Source: Sciurus carolinensis (taxonomy: Eukaryota > Chordata > Mammalia > Rodentia > Sciuridae). Taken from it: DNA of 64,000 nt. The stretch is from contig NC_062229.1 of NCBI RefSeq assembly GCF_902686445.1, positions 3,125,003 through 3,189,002 on the forward strand, read 5' to 3'. The notes under the pieces were generated by a model. It searched no databases. It was not told the DNA's origin and was given only the letters and a program-made list of their open reading frames with translations. How positions within the stretch are numbered: position 1 is the first letter of the stretch; every line of letters starts with the position of its first letter. Of this stretch, positions 46,901 through 59,800 are shown piece by piece. Made by a program: the position numbers and the translations under genes.

Positions 46901-49900
46901 GGAACCAGCTACCAGGTGCAGAGGGAATAATCTGTGGGGTCGCTCAGATCCACAAGTGGTTCAACTCTGCCCAGAACCAGAGAGGAAAAGCTCATCACTC
47001 ATGGGGCACCAGGCAGGGCACTCAGAAGGATGCTGTGCCAGCAGTGGGACAAATCAGCCCCAGTTGAAAGAGTGTTCTGGCCCTGACTCAAAGCAGAAAA
47101 ACAGGCCGCAGGAGGGTCATGCTCCCTCCAAGTCACTGTGCTGTGTCCTGCAAAAAAATCTCATGTTCACCAGTATACAGGAGTAACCCCACAAGGCAAG
47201 ATGCAAACACCCTATCAGAAACCTCTAGTGGGCTGGGGTGGAGCGCTTGCCTAGCATGTGTGGGGCACTAGGTTCCATCCTCAGCACCACATAAAAATAA
47301 ATAAAGGCACTGTGTCCATCTACGACTGAAAGAATACATTAAAAAACAAACAAAAAAAATCATTAGGCACGCCAACTGGAGGAAGAGGTGACCCACTTTG
47401 AAGACAGTCCGCCAGGCAAACAGACCCGGAAACGAGATGACCATTAGTGGACAAGGGTTAAAACAGTCATGTTAGCTCTGTCTCGGACGTTCAAGGTTGA
47501 GAAGGCCAAGTACGTCAGGCAAACACACCCAGGGGACCCAAGCCCAACACCAGGCAAACACACCCAGGGACCCAAGCCCAATGCTTGGAGACAAGGCACA
47601 CTAGAGGGCACCGAAGGCCCACGCCGCGCAAGAAAAAGTCGGGGAACCTGAAGACACAGGAGGAGAAACTACTCAAGATGAAACAAAGAGGGCTGGGGTT
47701 GAGGCTCAGTGGCAGAGCGCTTGCATAGTACATGCCAGGCACCGGGTTTGATTCTCAGCACGGCATATAAATCAATGAAAATATAAATGTCCACTGACCA
47801 AAAAAAAAAGGAAGGAAAAAAAGATTCACCCAAATATCGGTGAGTTGACAACCTGGAGTCTCCAAAAACAGGAAGCAGGAAAAATTGCACCTGAAGCCAA
47901 AACATACCATCACCAAACTGCCCCAAACCAGGGATTAAGCCAGGAGTCTTCAAAGCTGCCAGAGGGAAAAGACAGACTGTGTACTTAAGAAAGATTAAGG
48001 GCTGGGGAGATAGCTCAGTGGTTAGAGTGTCTGCCTCACAAGCACAAGGTCCTGGGTTCAATCCCCAGCACCACAAAAAAAAAAAAAAGAAAAAGAAAGA
48101 AAGATTAAGCCAGGTGCGGTGGCCACAATTGTAATCTCAGCAGCTCGGGAGGCTGAGACAGGAGGACAACAAGTTCAAAGCCAGCCTCAGCAACTTAGTA
48201 AGACCCGTCTCTAATAAAATATTTTAAATAAAGGGTTGGGGGATGTGGCTCAGTGTTGTTAAGCCCCTCTGGGTTCAATCCCCAGTGCCAAAAACAAACA
48301 AGAAGAAGAAAGATGAAGTCAACCTAGAATTCTTAGTGCAGGAAAATATCATTCAGAATGGAGGTGAATGAAGACTTCCCATCTACAAGGGCTACATGAA
48401 TTCACACCAGCACCCACGCTGCAAAGCCCACTGGCATCCTCAAGAGGAAAATGATCTCAATAGGGACTGGATACAACAAACAGGAACCAAGACTTGACTT
48501 GATAAATGTGTTCTACTTACAAAGCTCTTCTTTTTAAAAATTTTTTTTTGTTGCTGTAGGTGGACACAATATTTATTTATTTATTTTCATGTGGCGTGGA
48601 GGATCGAACCCAGTACCTCACACGTGCAAGGTGAGTGCTCTACCACTGAGCTGCAGCCCCAGCCCTGCAAACCTGTTTAAAAGGTAACCACTTAACACTA
48701 GAGAAACCAGGGATCGAGGGAACTTTCCTCAACATCATAAAGGCCATTTATGACAAACCCAAAGTCAGTGTCGTATTGGAGAAAAAATAAAAGTACTTCA
48801 TCTAAGATAAGGAAGAAGATGGGGCTGTCCACCCTCACCACTCTCCTCAACACAGTCCTCAGAACAGTAGCCAGAGGTCAGGCAAGAAAGGACACCAACA
48901 GGAAGTCAAACTATGAGTTTGCCAACGACATGATTCTATGTTTAGAAGACCCAAAAAACTCCCCTAGAAGACTCCCAGAGAGCAACACCTATAAACCAGT
49001 AGCTTTCCTATACTTCAACAGTGATTCAGTCAAGGAAGAAATCAGAAAAAGCACCACCCACCCCATTCACAATAATCTAAAAAAAAAAAAAAAAAAAGAC
49101 TTTGGGATTAATCTACCCAAGAAACTAAAAGAGCTCTACAATGAAACTTGCAGTATACTGAAGAAAGAAAATGAAAACGACCTTAGAAGATGGAAAGACC
49201 CCCCTGCGATGTTCTTGCATAGGCAGAACTGACCATCACAATGGCCATATTACCAAAAGCACTATACAGATTCAATGCTATCCCCATCAAATCTCCAATG
49301 ACATTCTTCAGACTTAGGAAAAAAAATCTTTGTTTGGAAGAAGTAAGAGACCCAGAATAGCCAAAGCAATACGGAGCAAAAAAGTGAAGCAGGAGACTTC
49401 ACTACGCCTGATCTACAACTATACTACAGAGCAGTAGTGACAAAAACAGCATAGTACTGGCATCAAAACAGACGTGAGGACCAACAGAACAGAAGACAAA
49501 AAGACAAAGCCACAAACCTATAGGCACCTGATATTGGACAAAGGTGCCAAAAACTTACCTTTGAGAAAAGATAGCCTTTTTAACGAATGGTACTAGGAAA
49601 CTGGACAGCTTTATGTAAGAAAATGAAATTACACTCTTTTTTTCACCCTGCACAATAGATCGAAGACTTAGAATTAGACCAGAAACTCTGCAACTGCTAG
49701 AAGAGAACACAGGGTTGGTGCTCCATCATATATGTGCTGGCGCCAACTCCTTAACAAGACCCCAAAGCACAAGAAATAAAACCAAGAATCAATAAGTGGA
49801 ATGCCATCCAACTAAAAAGCTTCTGCATAGCAAAGGCAATTATCAGGAGCATGGAGAGAGGCTACAGAATGGTAGAAAATCTTGGCCAGCTACTCCTCCA

Positions 49901-50836
49901 ATAGGGAATTAGTATCCAGAATACACAAAGAACTCAAGAAAGTTAGCACCAAAATCCAAACAAAAAACAAAACCACAAAGTACCAAAATAACCCAATCAA
50001 TAAATGGGCAAAAGAAATGAACAGAAACTTCTCAAATGAAGAGACATAAATGGCCAACAAATTGTATGGAAAAAAATACTCAACATCTCTAGCAATCAGG
50101 GAAATGCACGTCAAAAGTACAGCGAGACTCCACCTCAGTCCAGTCAGAATGGCTAGGCTCAAGAATGCAAACACTAAATGCTGGTGAAGTTGTGTGAAAA
50201 GCTATACTCGCACGTGCTGGTGGGACCGCAGACTAGTACAACCACCGTGGAGAGCAGTGTGGAGATTCCTCAAAAACCTAGGAATGGAACCACCATATGA
50301 CCCAGCTATCCCACTCCTTGGTATTTTTCCAAAAGATCCAAAAACAGCTTACTACAGTGATACAGCCACCTCAATGTTTATAGCAGCACAATACACAATA
50401 GCTACCTTATGGAATCATCCCAGATGCCCATCAACAGATGAATGGATTAAGAAACCGCGGGGCGGGGGGGGGGATATCTACAATGGAGTTATACTAAGTC
50501 ATAAAAAAGAATAAAATTATGGCATTTGCTCGTAAACGGATGAAAATGGAGAATATCATGTTAAGTGAAATAAGCCAAACTAAAAAATTCAAAGGTCGAA
50601 TATTTTCTCTCATATGTGTAAACTAATGTAAAATAAAGGGGGGGAGGCAACAATAGAAGAAAGAATCAAAGACAAAGTAATAGGTGCAAAAGGAAGTCAG
50701 GTAGAATGGAGGAAGAAGAATGGGAGAGGGGCGGGAGGACAGGAAAGGAAGGGGGTGGGGACCATGAGTTGAAACGGCTTTCCATGTATGCGTGAGTTTG
50801 CTGGGATGACCCCAAATACCGCACATACCTATACAG

Positions 50837-50874
<38 letters not shown>

Positions 50875-53800
50875 ATAACTAAAGAAAAAACGACAATAAT
50901 GTAGCACATGGCTTCTTAAGTACAAGTGAAATGTATGACAAATAATATCGCAAAGACTGGGTGGGGGAGACAACATTCTCTTGTGCAGTTCTTGTTACAC
51001 CTGAACTAGAGTAAAATCACTTGGAGATGAAAGGTGTGTGCTAGAATCCCTAAAGAGCAACCACTAAAAACAACAGAACAGCCACATACGGGCACATGCC
51101 TGTCTTCCCAACAACTCAGGAGGCTCAGGCAGGAGGATCTCAAGTTTAAGGCCAGCCTCAGCAAACTTTGTGAGACCCTGTCTCAAAATACAAGGGCTGG
51201 GGATGTGGCTCAGTGGGAGAGCACCCCTGGGTTCAGTCCCCAGTGCAGGAAAACAAAACAAAGCAAAAGCTACAGCTAATAAAGTCATAGGGAAGACCGT
51301 TCACAGAAGGCAAAGCCACAGAAGTAAGGGACCAAAGCACAAGGGGACAGCAGGATCGACCCAGGCTCCTGTGGGGCACACAAAGTGGCGACTGGTGATG
51401 CTATCGACTTCAGGATGGGGAAGGAGGCCTGGACACAGCAGGCCTGGCCTCTGGCCCACCACTCATCCAGAGGGCCGGCCTGAGGAAGGCCTTTCTCCTC
51501 TCAGCCTCTGGGGCCCCACACTCTGGGTTCAGCCGTCAGTCCTTGGATCAGAGATGGCGCTCCACTCTTCCTTCTCCTCAGCATCAGGGAGCTGAGTCAA
51601 GGCACGCCCCTTTCCGTCCCACCGGATGACCTCCCAGGTACCACTTCCAATGACGGATGAGACCCAGATGGGAAGAGACGCCACGATAAACTCAGGAGTC
51701 TCCCCCTCCTCACCACACAGCCTAATCTTGGGCTCCTCAAACCATCCTCTGTTCACCTCGTCCACAGGGCCACTCCTTGTCCCACCACCCGGCCTTCCTG
51801 TGTCCTGGAGCTTCTGGCCAGAGCTGAGTTCCTGGGGCAGGGCCATCAGTCACTCCAGGCCCAGCGGAAGGGTGACTTCGTCAGCAAGGTTTGCTGAAAC
51901 CACCTACCGAGTCTACACAAGGTCTCCCAGGGCATGAGAGCACCTCACGGGAAGGTACCTTGGGCCACACGGGTGCATCTCTAAGCTCCCCCTCTGTTGT
52001 CGGGTCTGTTGTGGCACCTGCTGGGATCCTGACGGCTGCAAAAGCAGTCTGAGCCTCTCAAGACATAGACTTCACAAAAACTGGACATGATGAACGCTCT
52101 TCCTGGGTTCTGCCTGCCTACTGCTCCCCGAACTGTTAACCAAGATGTGATCGGGTGACACAGACTCATGGACACAAGATGAGGCCACGACAGAAAACCA
52201 CAAAGTTTCCTCTGCCTGAAATCCTGCACCTTTTACACCAAGAGGTCCTGAGTCTCCCCATCTCCCTCGGAGGCCGGGGCAGTCCTGAGCCGTTTCAATA
52301 ATTAGTTCCAGGACGATGCCGTTGTCTTAATTGCCAGCTGAGTTCCCGTGGAGAGCTTCTGAGCTGCACACTTTTTCTCCTGTGTTCACCAACAGCACTT
52401 TAGTGATCTCCTTGTTTATTTTTGGAACCAGGGATTGGACCCAGGAAGCCTAACCACTGAGCCACACCCTCAGTACCTTTTACTTCTTGAGACAGGGTCT
52501 TGCTATGTTGCTGAGGCTGGCCTTGAACTTGAGATCTCCCTGCCTTGGCCATGCACGCCGCTGGATTACAGGTGTGAGCCACTGCGTGCAGCTAGTGATT
52601 GATCTTTAAACCAGCATCACGTTCTACTTTATCAAAGTACACTTAAAATGCCAAAAGACAAAAAGTCGACCACACACTTAGCATTAAGGAAAAGCCAGCA
52701 TGCTGCATGGGCCAGAGACGTTGGTGTGTTTAAGTCACAAAGATGGCAGGACTTAGGTGGTGGTACCTACACACCATCCCAAGCAGGGGTACGACAGGAG
52801 GAGCCTTCTGCCCTACTCCTGAGAGATCCTGGTCACCCTGAACCAGGAAACAAGGTGCACTATCCAAAGCGTGGTAGGTTTCCCTCTTCTGGACTATTAA
52901 GACCAGAAATGAGAACCAATGAACTGTGAGCAAGAAACAAGCTCTCAGGTTCCTTTTCTAACCAAAATCAAGGCTGCACGTACCTTCCCGTATTTGCTGA
53001 AGAGGTTCTTCAGGTCCGTGGCACGTGTGGTGGATGACAGCCCGCTGACCCACAGGTTCCTTCCAGAACTGCTGCCCACACGGCCTGCAGAAGGAGGTCA
53101 TGCACTCACCTCCTGGCACACCAGGAAGCCCCACTGCCCTACAAACTGCGGCCCCTTCTAGCGCCCTCACTACACCCAGCGCCAATTCCTCTGCCTCCAG
53201 AACTGCGTTACTGCCAACACACAGGGTAGAGAGGGACATCCTGCCCGTAGAAAGTGACACTCTATCTGAGGAATAATGGTGGAGTACTCTCACGATGGAA
53301 TCGTCTGAGAACGACTGGTTCTCAACCAAGACCGCAGTGTCTGATGGCTCATCTCGCTATTTTCAATGGGCTGAAGTGTTCCTGTCTTGGAATGCAAATC
53401 CCACTATCCCATAAATGACAACAGTTAAAACACAGATGCGCACAAGCACCAAGAACTCATCTCTCAAGAAACCACTGGGGACTAATGGCAGCAGCCCATG
53501 ACACAGTGCTGAAACGACAGCCCAGGAGCGAAGACTCCTCAGGCCCCTCCTCCCAACACGCGCGACCTCCTCACCCCCACCAAAGTGAACTCATACCTTT
53601 TTCATCTTTAATGACTGGCTTTATATCTTTTTCTTCCTTAAAAGAGCTAGAGACAAAAGTTAATGTTACTCATACAGGAAAAAAATGAAAGAGGACTAAA
53701 TTAAAGGTATGGTATGTGCTAAAACTGAATACCTACCAGAAAATTAGTCTGAAATAAAATTTTAAGACACCTTTGTAAGCTTATTTTGGAAAATCTGACC

Positions 53801-56800
53801 CCCAAAATACAATGTCAGATTCATAAAAGTCAATTCGATTAAGCTGGAGATAACAATTAACAATTTAAGAACACAACCATGGTAGGTTGATAAGAAGTAA
53901 AGGAATGGAATCACCCATTAAAAATACACAGAGAAATAAACATTGTTTGGAGGTAAACTACAATTTCAGCAGTCTGGCTGGCCAATTGCAGAAAAAACAG
54001 CTTATGTGTGTCATTAAATGACCAATGAAAAGGAGATAGCGTCTGGTCTAAAACTGAGAAACAACAAACCTCATTTTCTGATCAGCGCCCTCACTGGTTG
54101 AGGACTCTTTAGGAGCCGGAGGGACTTCATTACAAGCTTCAAAATCAAACTTCTTCACGTCTTCTTTGCTATCTCTGGGCTCTGGGCTCGGAGCTTCCGT
54201 GGGCGCTTCCGTGGCCTCCTGGCCAGAGGCCTCCGCGGGCTCGGAGCCCGCGCTACTCTGCTCAACTGGCTTCTCTAGCCCTACAGGCTCACAGTCCGTC
54301 CTCGCGCCTTCGCCTGTCTGCTCCACGGGCTCCCTTTTCACTACCGCTAACAGGGTGTCTGCCTCGCTCCACTGAGCGCGTGTTGACTCGCTGGCCAAAT
54401 CTAAATCTCCCTCCTCCTCCTCCTCCTCCTCCTCCTGCTCTTCCTCCTCCTCCTCTTCCGGGTGGGCGCTGCCAAAAAGGTCCTCTTCCTCCGCAAGCTT
54501 TCTGTCTGGCCCCACGCTACTTGTATCCTGTGCAAATGGCTGCTCCAGCTCGGAACCTTCTTCTTTTACTGGCTCAGATTTACAAGTTTCCCCCAAAATG
54601 TCGAGTATTTTCTCATTTTCTACGGATTTAACAGGAATAGAATGGCACAAGGTTTAATTACCAGGGAAATAAAGCAATCACAATGTGGAACTGGCACGGC
54701 TGCCACACTAACACGAAGAGAACTGCTAGCTACACAGAGATTGGAAAACCCGCGGGTACACACAGTTACACTGGTTACACTACCTGCGCGCCGCCGACTG
54801 CTAGGTAAGCCTCTACGCTAGGGGGAGAGAAAAGCCCCAGATTTAAACACCTACAACCACTGGGCTGTTTCACGACAGGCTTCCAGGTTTTATGCGATCT
54901 GGGTCTTCGGACTTATCTTCCAATGTCCCAGGTGCTGAATCAAATGCAATCACCGTGCACTGAACAGTTCAATTTCCAACTTCTTTGATTTTTGGTTAAC
55001 AAAACAGTCCAACACGAAAACCAGAATCTCTTCCGTCAGCAGGAGATAAGCGCAGTCCAGAAGGGGAATGCGACATTCACATTTTCTTGAAGAAACTCTG
55101 CTTCTTCTTCTGGAGTCCAATCACTTCTCAGGTTAACGAGCCCTGACACCAGCGTTAGCCTGCCTCACTGCGTTAACCAATCGACTGCAGCAAAATATCA
55201 CAAGATCTGTTTCATGTGTAGAAACACATGGAAGACTCCCGGGGGAGTTACTTAGATACCATCGCATGTGGAGAGAGGTGAAAATCATCACTACATCTCA
55301 CCCAACACGTCTGAGCCCAAGAAGCCAGAACAGCACTTCACAGATCTGGTGATACGTAAGGGTTTCCAATCTCTGATCCTTGTACGATCTGGATTGTCCA
55401 CCACTAGGGTAATTTACAAGACCGTAACACAGTTTAAGATATACACTGCTTTAAATAAGAGTAGCGCGAAAAATTCCAAACCATAACTGTGGTGTTTCTC
55501 TTATCAGTACCTGGCTCCAGGAGAGGTTCTTCAATATCCTATTTAAGAAAGATAAGAAAAAGCAGATCCACGAGTCACTTTAAAAGAGGCACGGACACAT
55601 TTCCCTGGCAGACACAGCCCTGACACCACAGAGGAAAGGCCTGTTTGAAAAACTCTCCAGGCACTCTGCTCTACAGTACCACAGCCAGGACACACTCTTT
55701 CGGCCAATTCCTCTGGGGCCAGTGGGATGGCAGTGGCACCCCAGCCTGCCTGTTCGCCCCCATGTCAGCCAATGTAGTCCCCCCCACCCCCGGCCACAAC
55801 TGACCAAGGCCACCATAACAGCATGACCTCCTGGGTCAAAGCAGAGGTTCGGCAGTCAGCCTCTGCACCTCGCGCTGGACTGAGGTAGAAAACCTACCAC
55901 CTCCCATGCCAGCTGTTACTTGTAACCAGACCTTTTCTTCCTGCTGCAAACCTCCTGACTCCCCGGGGACAGCAGTCCACACCCTGCGTGGTCAGGGCTC
56001 GGCCCCTCTAGTCGCTCTCCCTTCTGCCTCCCGTGGGGCCGCTGCCCACACCTCAGTTCCCAGTTCTGTCCTGCACTAACTCCACACCTGGATTCAGGTA
56101 GGATGCAGGGACACATGCAGGCAGTCTCGTAGCCCAGCCACCCACCAGCTTCCCTGTGGCACCTGCTCCCCATCCTGGTCACCTCCTGTGGGTTCTGTAA
56201 CAGCCCCGACTGACACCACACTCCAAGATAGTGCCTATTCTGTCCCCCACCGCCCCCGCTCAGCGACAACACTCAGTCTACGTCCTGCACGCACGCACGT
56301 GCACACACGCTCCTTTACTGAGGAAACCAACCGTTCACTCAAGTTTCCAAACTAGCAGAATCAGAAGATATCTTACCGAAGTCACTTTGAAGTCCAATGA
56401 CGAAGCTTCTAAAGTGTTCCCGAAGCCTTCCCCATCCACCTGAAAAAGGAGACACAACGTGACTTTGTGGATACCTGGGTTGGGAATGCCAAGGCCTGCA
56501 CCTTGCACTTTCCAGGCCACCTGTCCATGTCCTTCATGCACCTGTGGCACCCTGCAGACCCCCATGAGGTCACTCCCTTTTCCACCTCCCTCCTGTCTCC
56601 CACTGCACCAAGCAGAGACCCACCGCAGCTCCAATGCAGGGAGCTGTCTCTACTGGCTGAAGAACAGGAAACCAACTTCCAGGACAGTGTCTAAGCACAC
56701 CACCCAACCACAGCTTTTCCAAAAAAATCAAAATGTGGGCTGCTATTTAAGATTGGAAACGCCTTCAGTTTCACTTGGTACAAATAAATACCTTCCTAGG

Positions 56801-59800
56801 CACTTTTTCTCTAGGTTTTTTTTTTTTTTTTTTAGTAGCAACAGGGATGGAACCCAGAACCTCGGCGTTCTAACCAAGAAGCCTCTCGCTGAACTGCATG
56901 CAGGCCTTTGAGTTTTTATGTGAAATATGAAGTGATCCCTTCCTTTCCTACATCAGAACCTGGGACCTGGATGCCGTCATTGAGCACGCGGCTAGAAAGC
57001 AAGCACACATTGGGCGCCGAGAAAGGAGGGCACGAGGCACTCAACGCCACCCTAGTCAACAAGTGCTAGGTACAAGGAGTGGAGTTCGCCTCTTCTGACC
57101 TTCATGTTTAAGATTAAGAGCATTTTCTCCCACAGGTGAAAGCTAAAATGCCTTAAATGAAATAACCAACAAAATGGCTAGGTGCTCAGCACCAGGACGG
57201 CAAAGAGGAGACGTGCGGCGTGAGGTCTGGCCTGCTGTCCCGCGCACCTTCCAGCAGGCGGCCTGCACAGTGGAGTAAGCAACCATTTGTTCCCTCTGCA
57301 TTCCTTCCTTAAAGGAAAAAACCTTCATCAGCTGTATCAGCCTTCTGTTTTATGGCTCACAACATGCTCAGAAAGGGTCTGTGAGCTGAATGTTCTCAAA
57401 ATACTCACCCTGCTACTTAATAGCTATCTGGTTGTTAATACCTGACCTGCGTGGTGCTTAAATGGAGATAATTGCTACCCGGGCTGGGCCCTTGCCAGGA
57501 GCCCACGGGTGTGCCTGGCTCCCCCACATCACTAGCCCGCCTGCTGTGTGCCTCGGGCTGCTCGCACGCACCACGCGTCCCCAAGTTACCTACAGCGTGT
57601 TCCGTGAGCTGAGCTGGAAGCTGTCCCAGCCGCGCAGCCACGTACTCTTTACTGCCGCAGAAGGAAGCGATGATGCTGTCGGTGGCGCCATCCCCCCCAA
57701 AATCGGCAGTGCCACCGCCCTCAGCCTCGGCGTCGTCGAGCACGCTCATGTCCACCATGTCCATGCTCTGCAAATTCTCCAACCCGGCTTCCACATCCTC
57801 CTGCGAAGAGCGGACAGCGTGAGCCAGGGCTGAGCAGGGATGCGGGACTGCTGCGGCCATCTCCCCTTAATGCCACGTACCTGCCCGTCCCTGGAGTCTT
57901 CCTCCAGGCCATTGTCCTCAGTGCCCTCCTCCTCCACCTTCTGTCCTGAACAGAGTAAGGGCTCAGTCAGTAATGCTCAGGCACAAGACTCACCACACAC
58001 ATAGGACGATGGGCTCCATTCTTTAATCACAACACGTCATGAGGAAAACTCAAAGTGTCTGCTTTTCTATCACACGTCATTTTGTCTCAAGTGATGCTTC
58101 AAGCAAGCCACCAGCTCTCATACGGAAAGCCAAAATGTCAGGAACCTTTCTGGGTATCGAGATTTTTAACAAAGTAACTACAAGCTTCAAAGGATTTCTA
58201 AACACCTCCCCCCCACAAACCAGAAAGCACAAAGGATAGGTGTTTTCCAAAAAAATGAACATAAAGAAGAAAAAACCGTGGACTGGGATTGCGGCTCAGT
58301 GGTGGAGCGCTTGCCTAGCGTGCATGAAGCACTGGGTTCAATCCTCAGCACCACGTATACATAGATGAAAAAATAATGGCATTGTGTCCATCTACAACTA
58401 AAAAGAAAAAAGAAAAAACCGTGATGCCATCTGTAATCTAGAACTGCAAACTAAACCAGTGTAAGGGGCTGGGGCTGGGCGGGGCTGGGCGGGGCTGGGC
58501 GTGAGTCCCTTGCCACGAAGCCTGGGTTCCACTCTGAGCACAGGGGGGCAAAACCCCCCTGCCTTCCACCATGCTGGACTGCTAACTTGCTGGTCCTCCC
58601 CACATGCCACCTGCTGCAACCAGGTCACCTGTTCTGTCACTTTTCAGCTCAGTAACAATTATTTTCTGTAGGGCAATAAGGCAAAGCCTGCCCTGAAGTC
58701 AAGGGCCATCCTGGGCCTTGTGAAGGTTAAAGAACTTTGTAGTCACGGGAGGCGCTCTCCAGTGGGGCCTGTGCAGAGGGGAAGAAAGCTCAGGACTTGA
58801 AAGGACAAGGACAACTCTGGGCTGCATTTGGCTCCAGAATGGCACCACACCTGAAAGGAGTTCAAACACAGACTCGCTCCTTCTAACAAAAGCAGGGACA
58901 AACTATCACCCAAAGGAAAGCCAGTCAGGGCACCTTTTCACTCAAATGACACACCGGTGGTTCTCAATGTGTTCGGAGGTGATGTGGCCTGCCCGAGATA
59001 TTTCTGGTTGTCGCAACTGGGGGACACTAGCAGCGTCTTGTGGGTAGTGCCAGTGCTGTTCAACAGCCTGCCAGGCCCAGGACGCAGCCCACACTGTCCA
59101 CAGAGCCAAGGTGGAAAAGCCCAACAGGGCCCCACAACCTTAGAAGCGCACTCTCCTAATGCCACAGGAAAAACCCGCAAAACAGACATCACCTATTAAA
59201 ATCTCCTGCATGTTCGTACACACGCAAGTGTGGCTGTGCGGACGCACCTGGAAAACATGGGTGTGTGCAGCCCAAACCAATGGGTCAGAAACCCAATACC
59301 ATAAGGTGGGAGGTAAATTTAGTTTCACAGGCATACCTTTTATATGTTTCAGATTATCTACAAGTACTTTTTCTAGTTTTAAAAATAAAAAAGTAGAAGC
59401 CCACAGCCCTGGGCGAAGCTCCACCTGCAGGGTCTGCACCCACCCGCCACAGCACAGGTGCTCTCCTCGCAGCTGGGCACTGGGAGCTCTGCAGCCCTGC
59501 CAGCAGGCTCACTGGCCTCATCCCCACAAGTGACATGTGAGACTGGCTCAGCTCCCAAGCTGGGAACTAAAACTCAGTTGTCCTGCCTCCCACTACAGGT
59601 GAACACAGCCTCTCTTCCTGAAGTACACTGTTTAAACAAGTCTGGCAACTGCTCCTGATTTCTAAGTCCCTAAATAGTTGCCATCGGTGCCCACAAAGGA
59701 AGTCAACAGGAGGGACACAAACCAAAAGCTTCCCGGACAGGAGGGGGCAAGAGACCAGTGCTACAGACAGACAGCACCCCAACTCCAAGTGCCTGGCCTC

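Larger units (their letters stand above)
46217..52983 (-). other. SAFB2: SAFB2 intron 9, repeat-loaded, inside the RRM
   Basis: 6.77 kb, the longest intron in the window. 46217-47228 is unique. 47230-48666 carries a run of ID and B1-ID elements, 48667-50873 an L1, 51075-51255 and 52411-52592 SINEs, and 51300-52400 unique sequence. Confidence 0.9.

Noticed and set aside
47999..48070. tRNA gene
   Set aside because: A and B boxes are present, but no acceptor stem or full cloverleaf forms, and it has a poly-A tail. It is an ID SINE, as are the similar sites at 58278 and 62762.
48750..50514. A host gene with reverse-transcriptase similarity
   Set aside because: Frameshifted L1 ORF2 fragments with a 3' UTR and poly-A tail in an intron.
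57589..57590. Alternative donor for SAFB2 exon 4 after GCTGTAG
   Set aside because: It would carry one base into exon 5 and break the frame; gtaggt at 57593 keeps EHA-VDGEGF.
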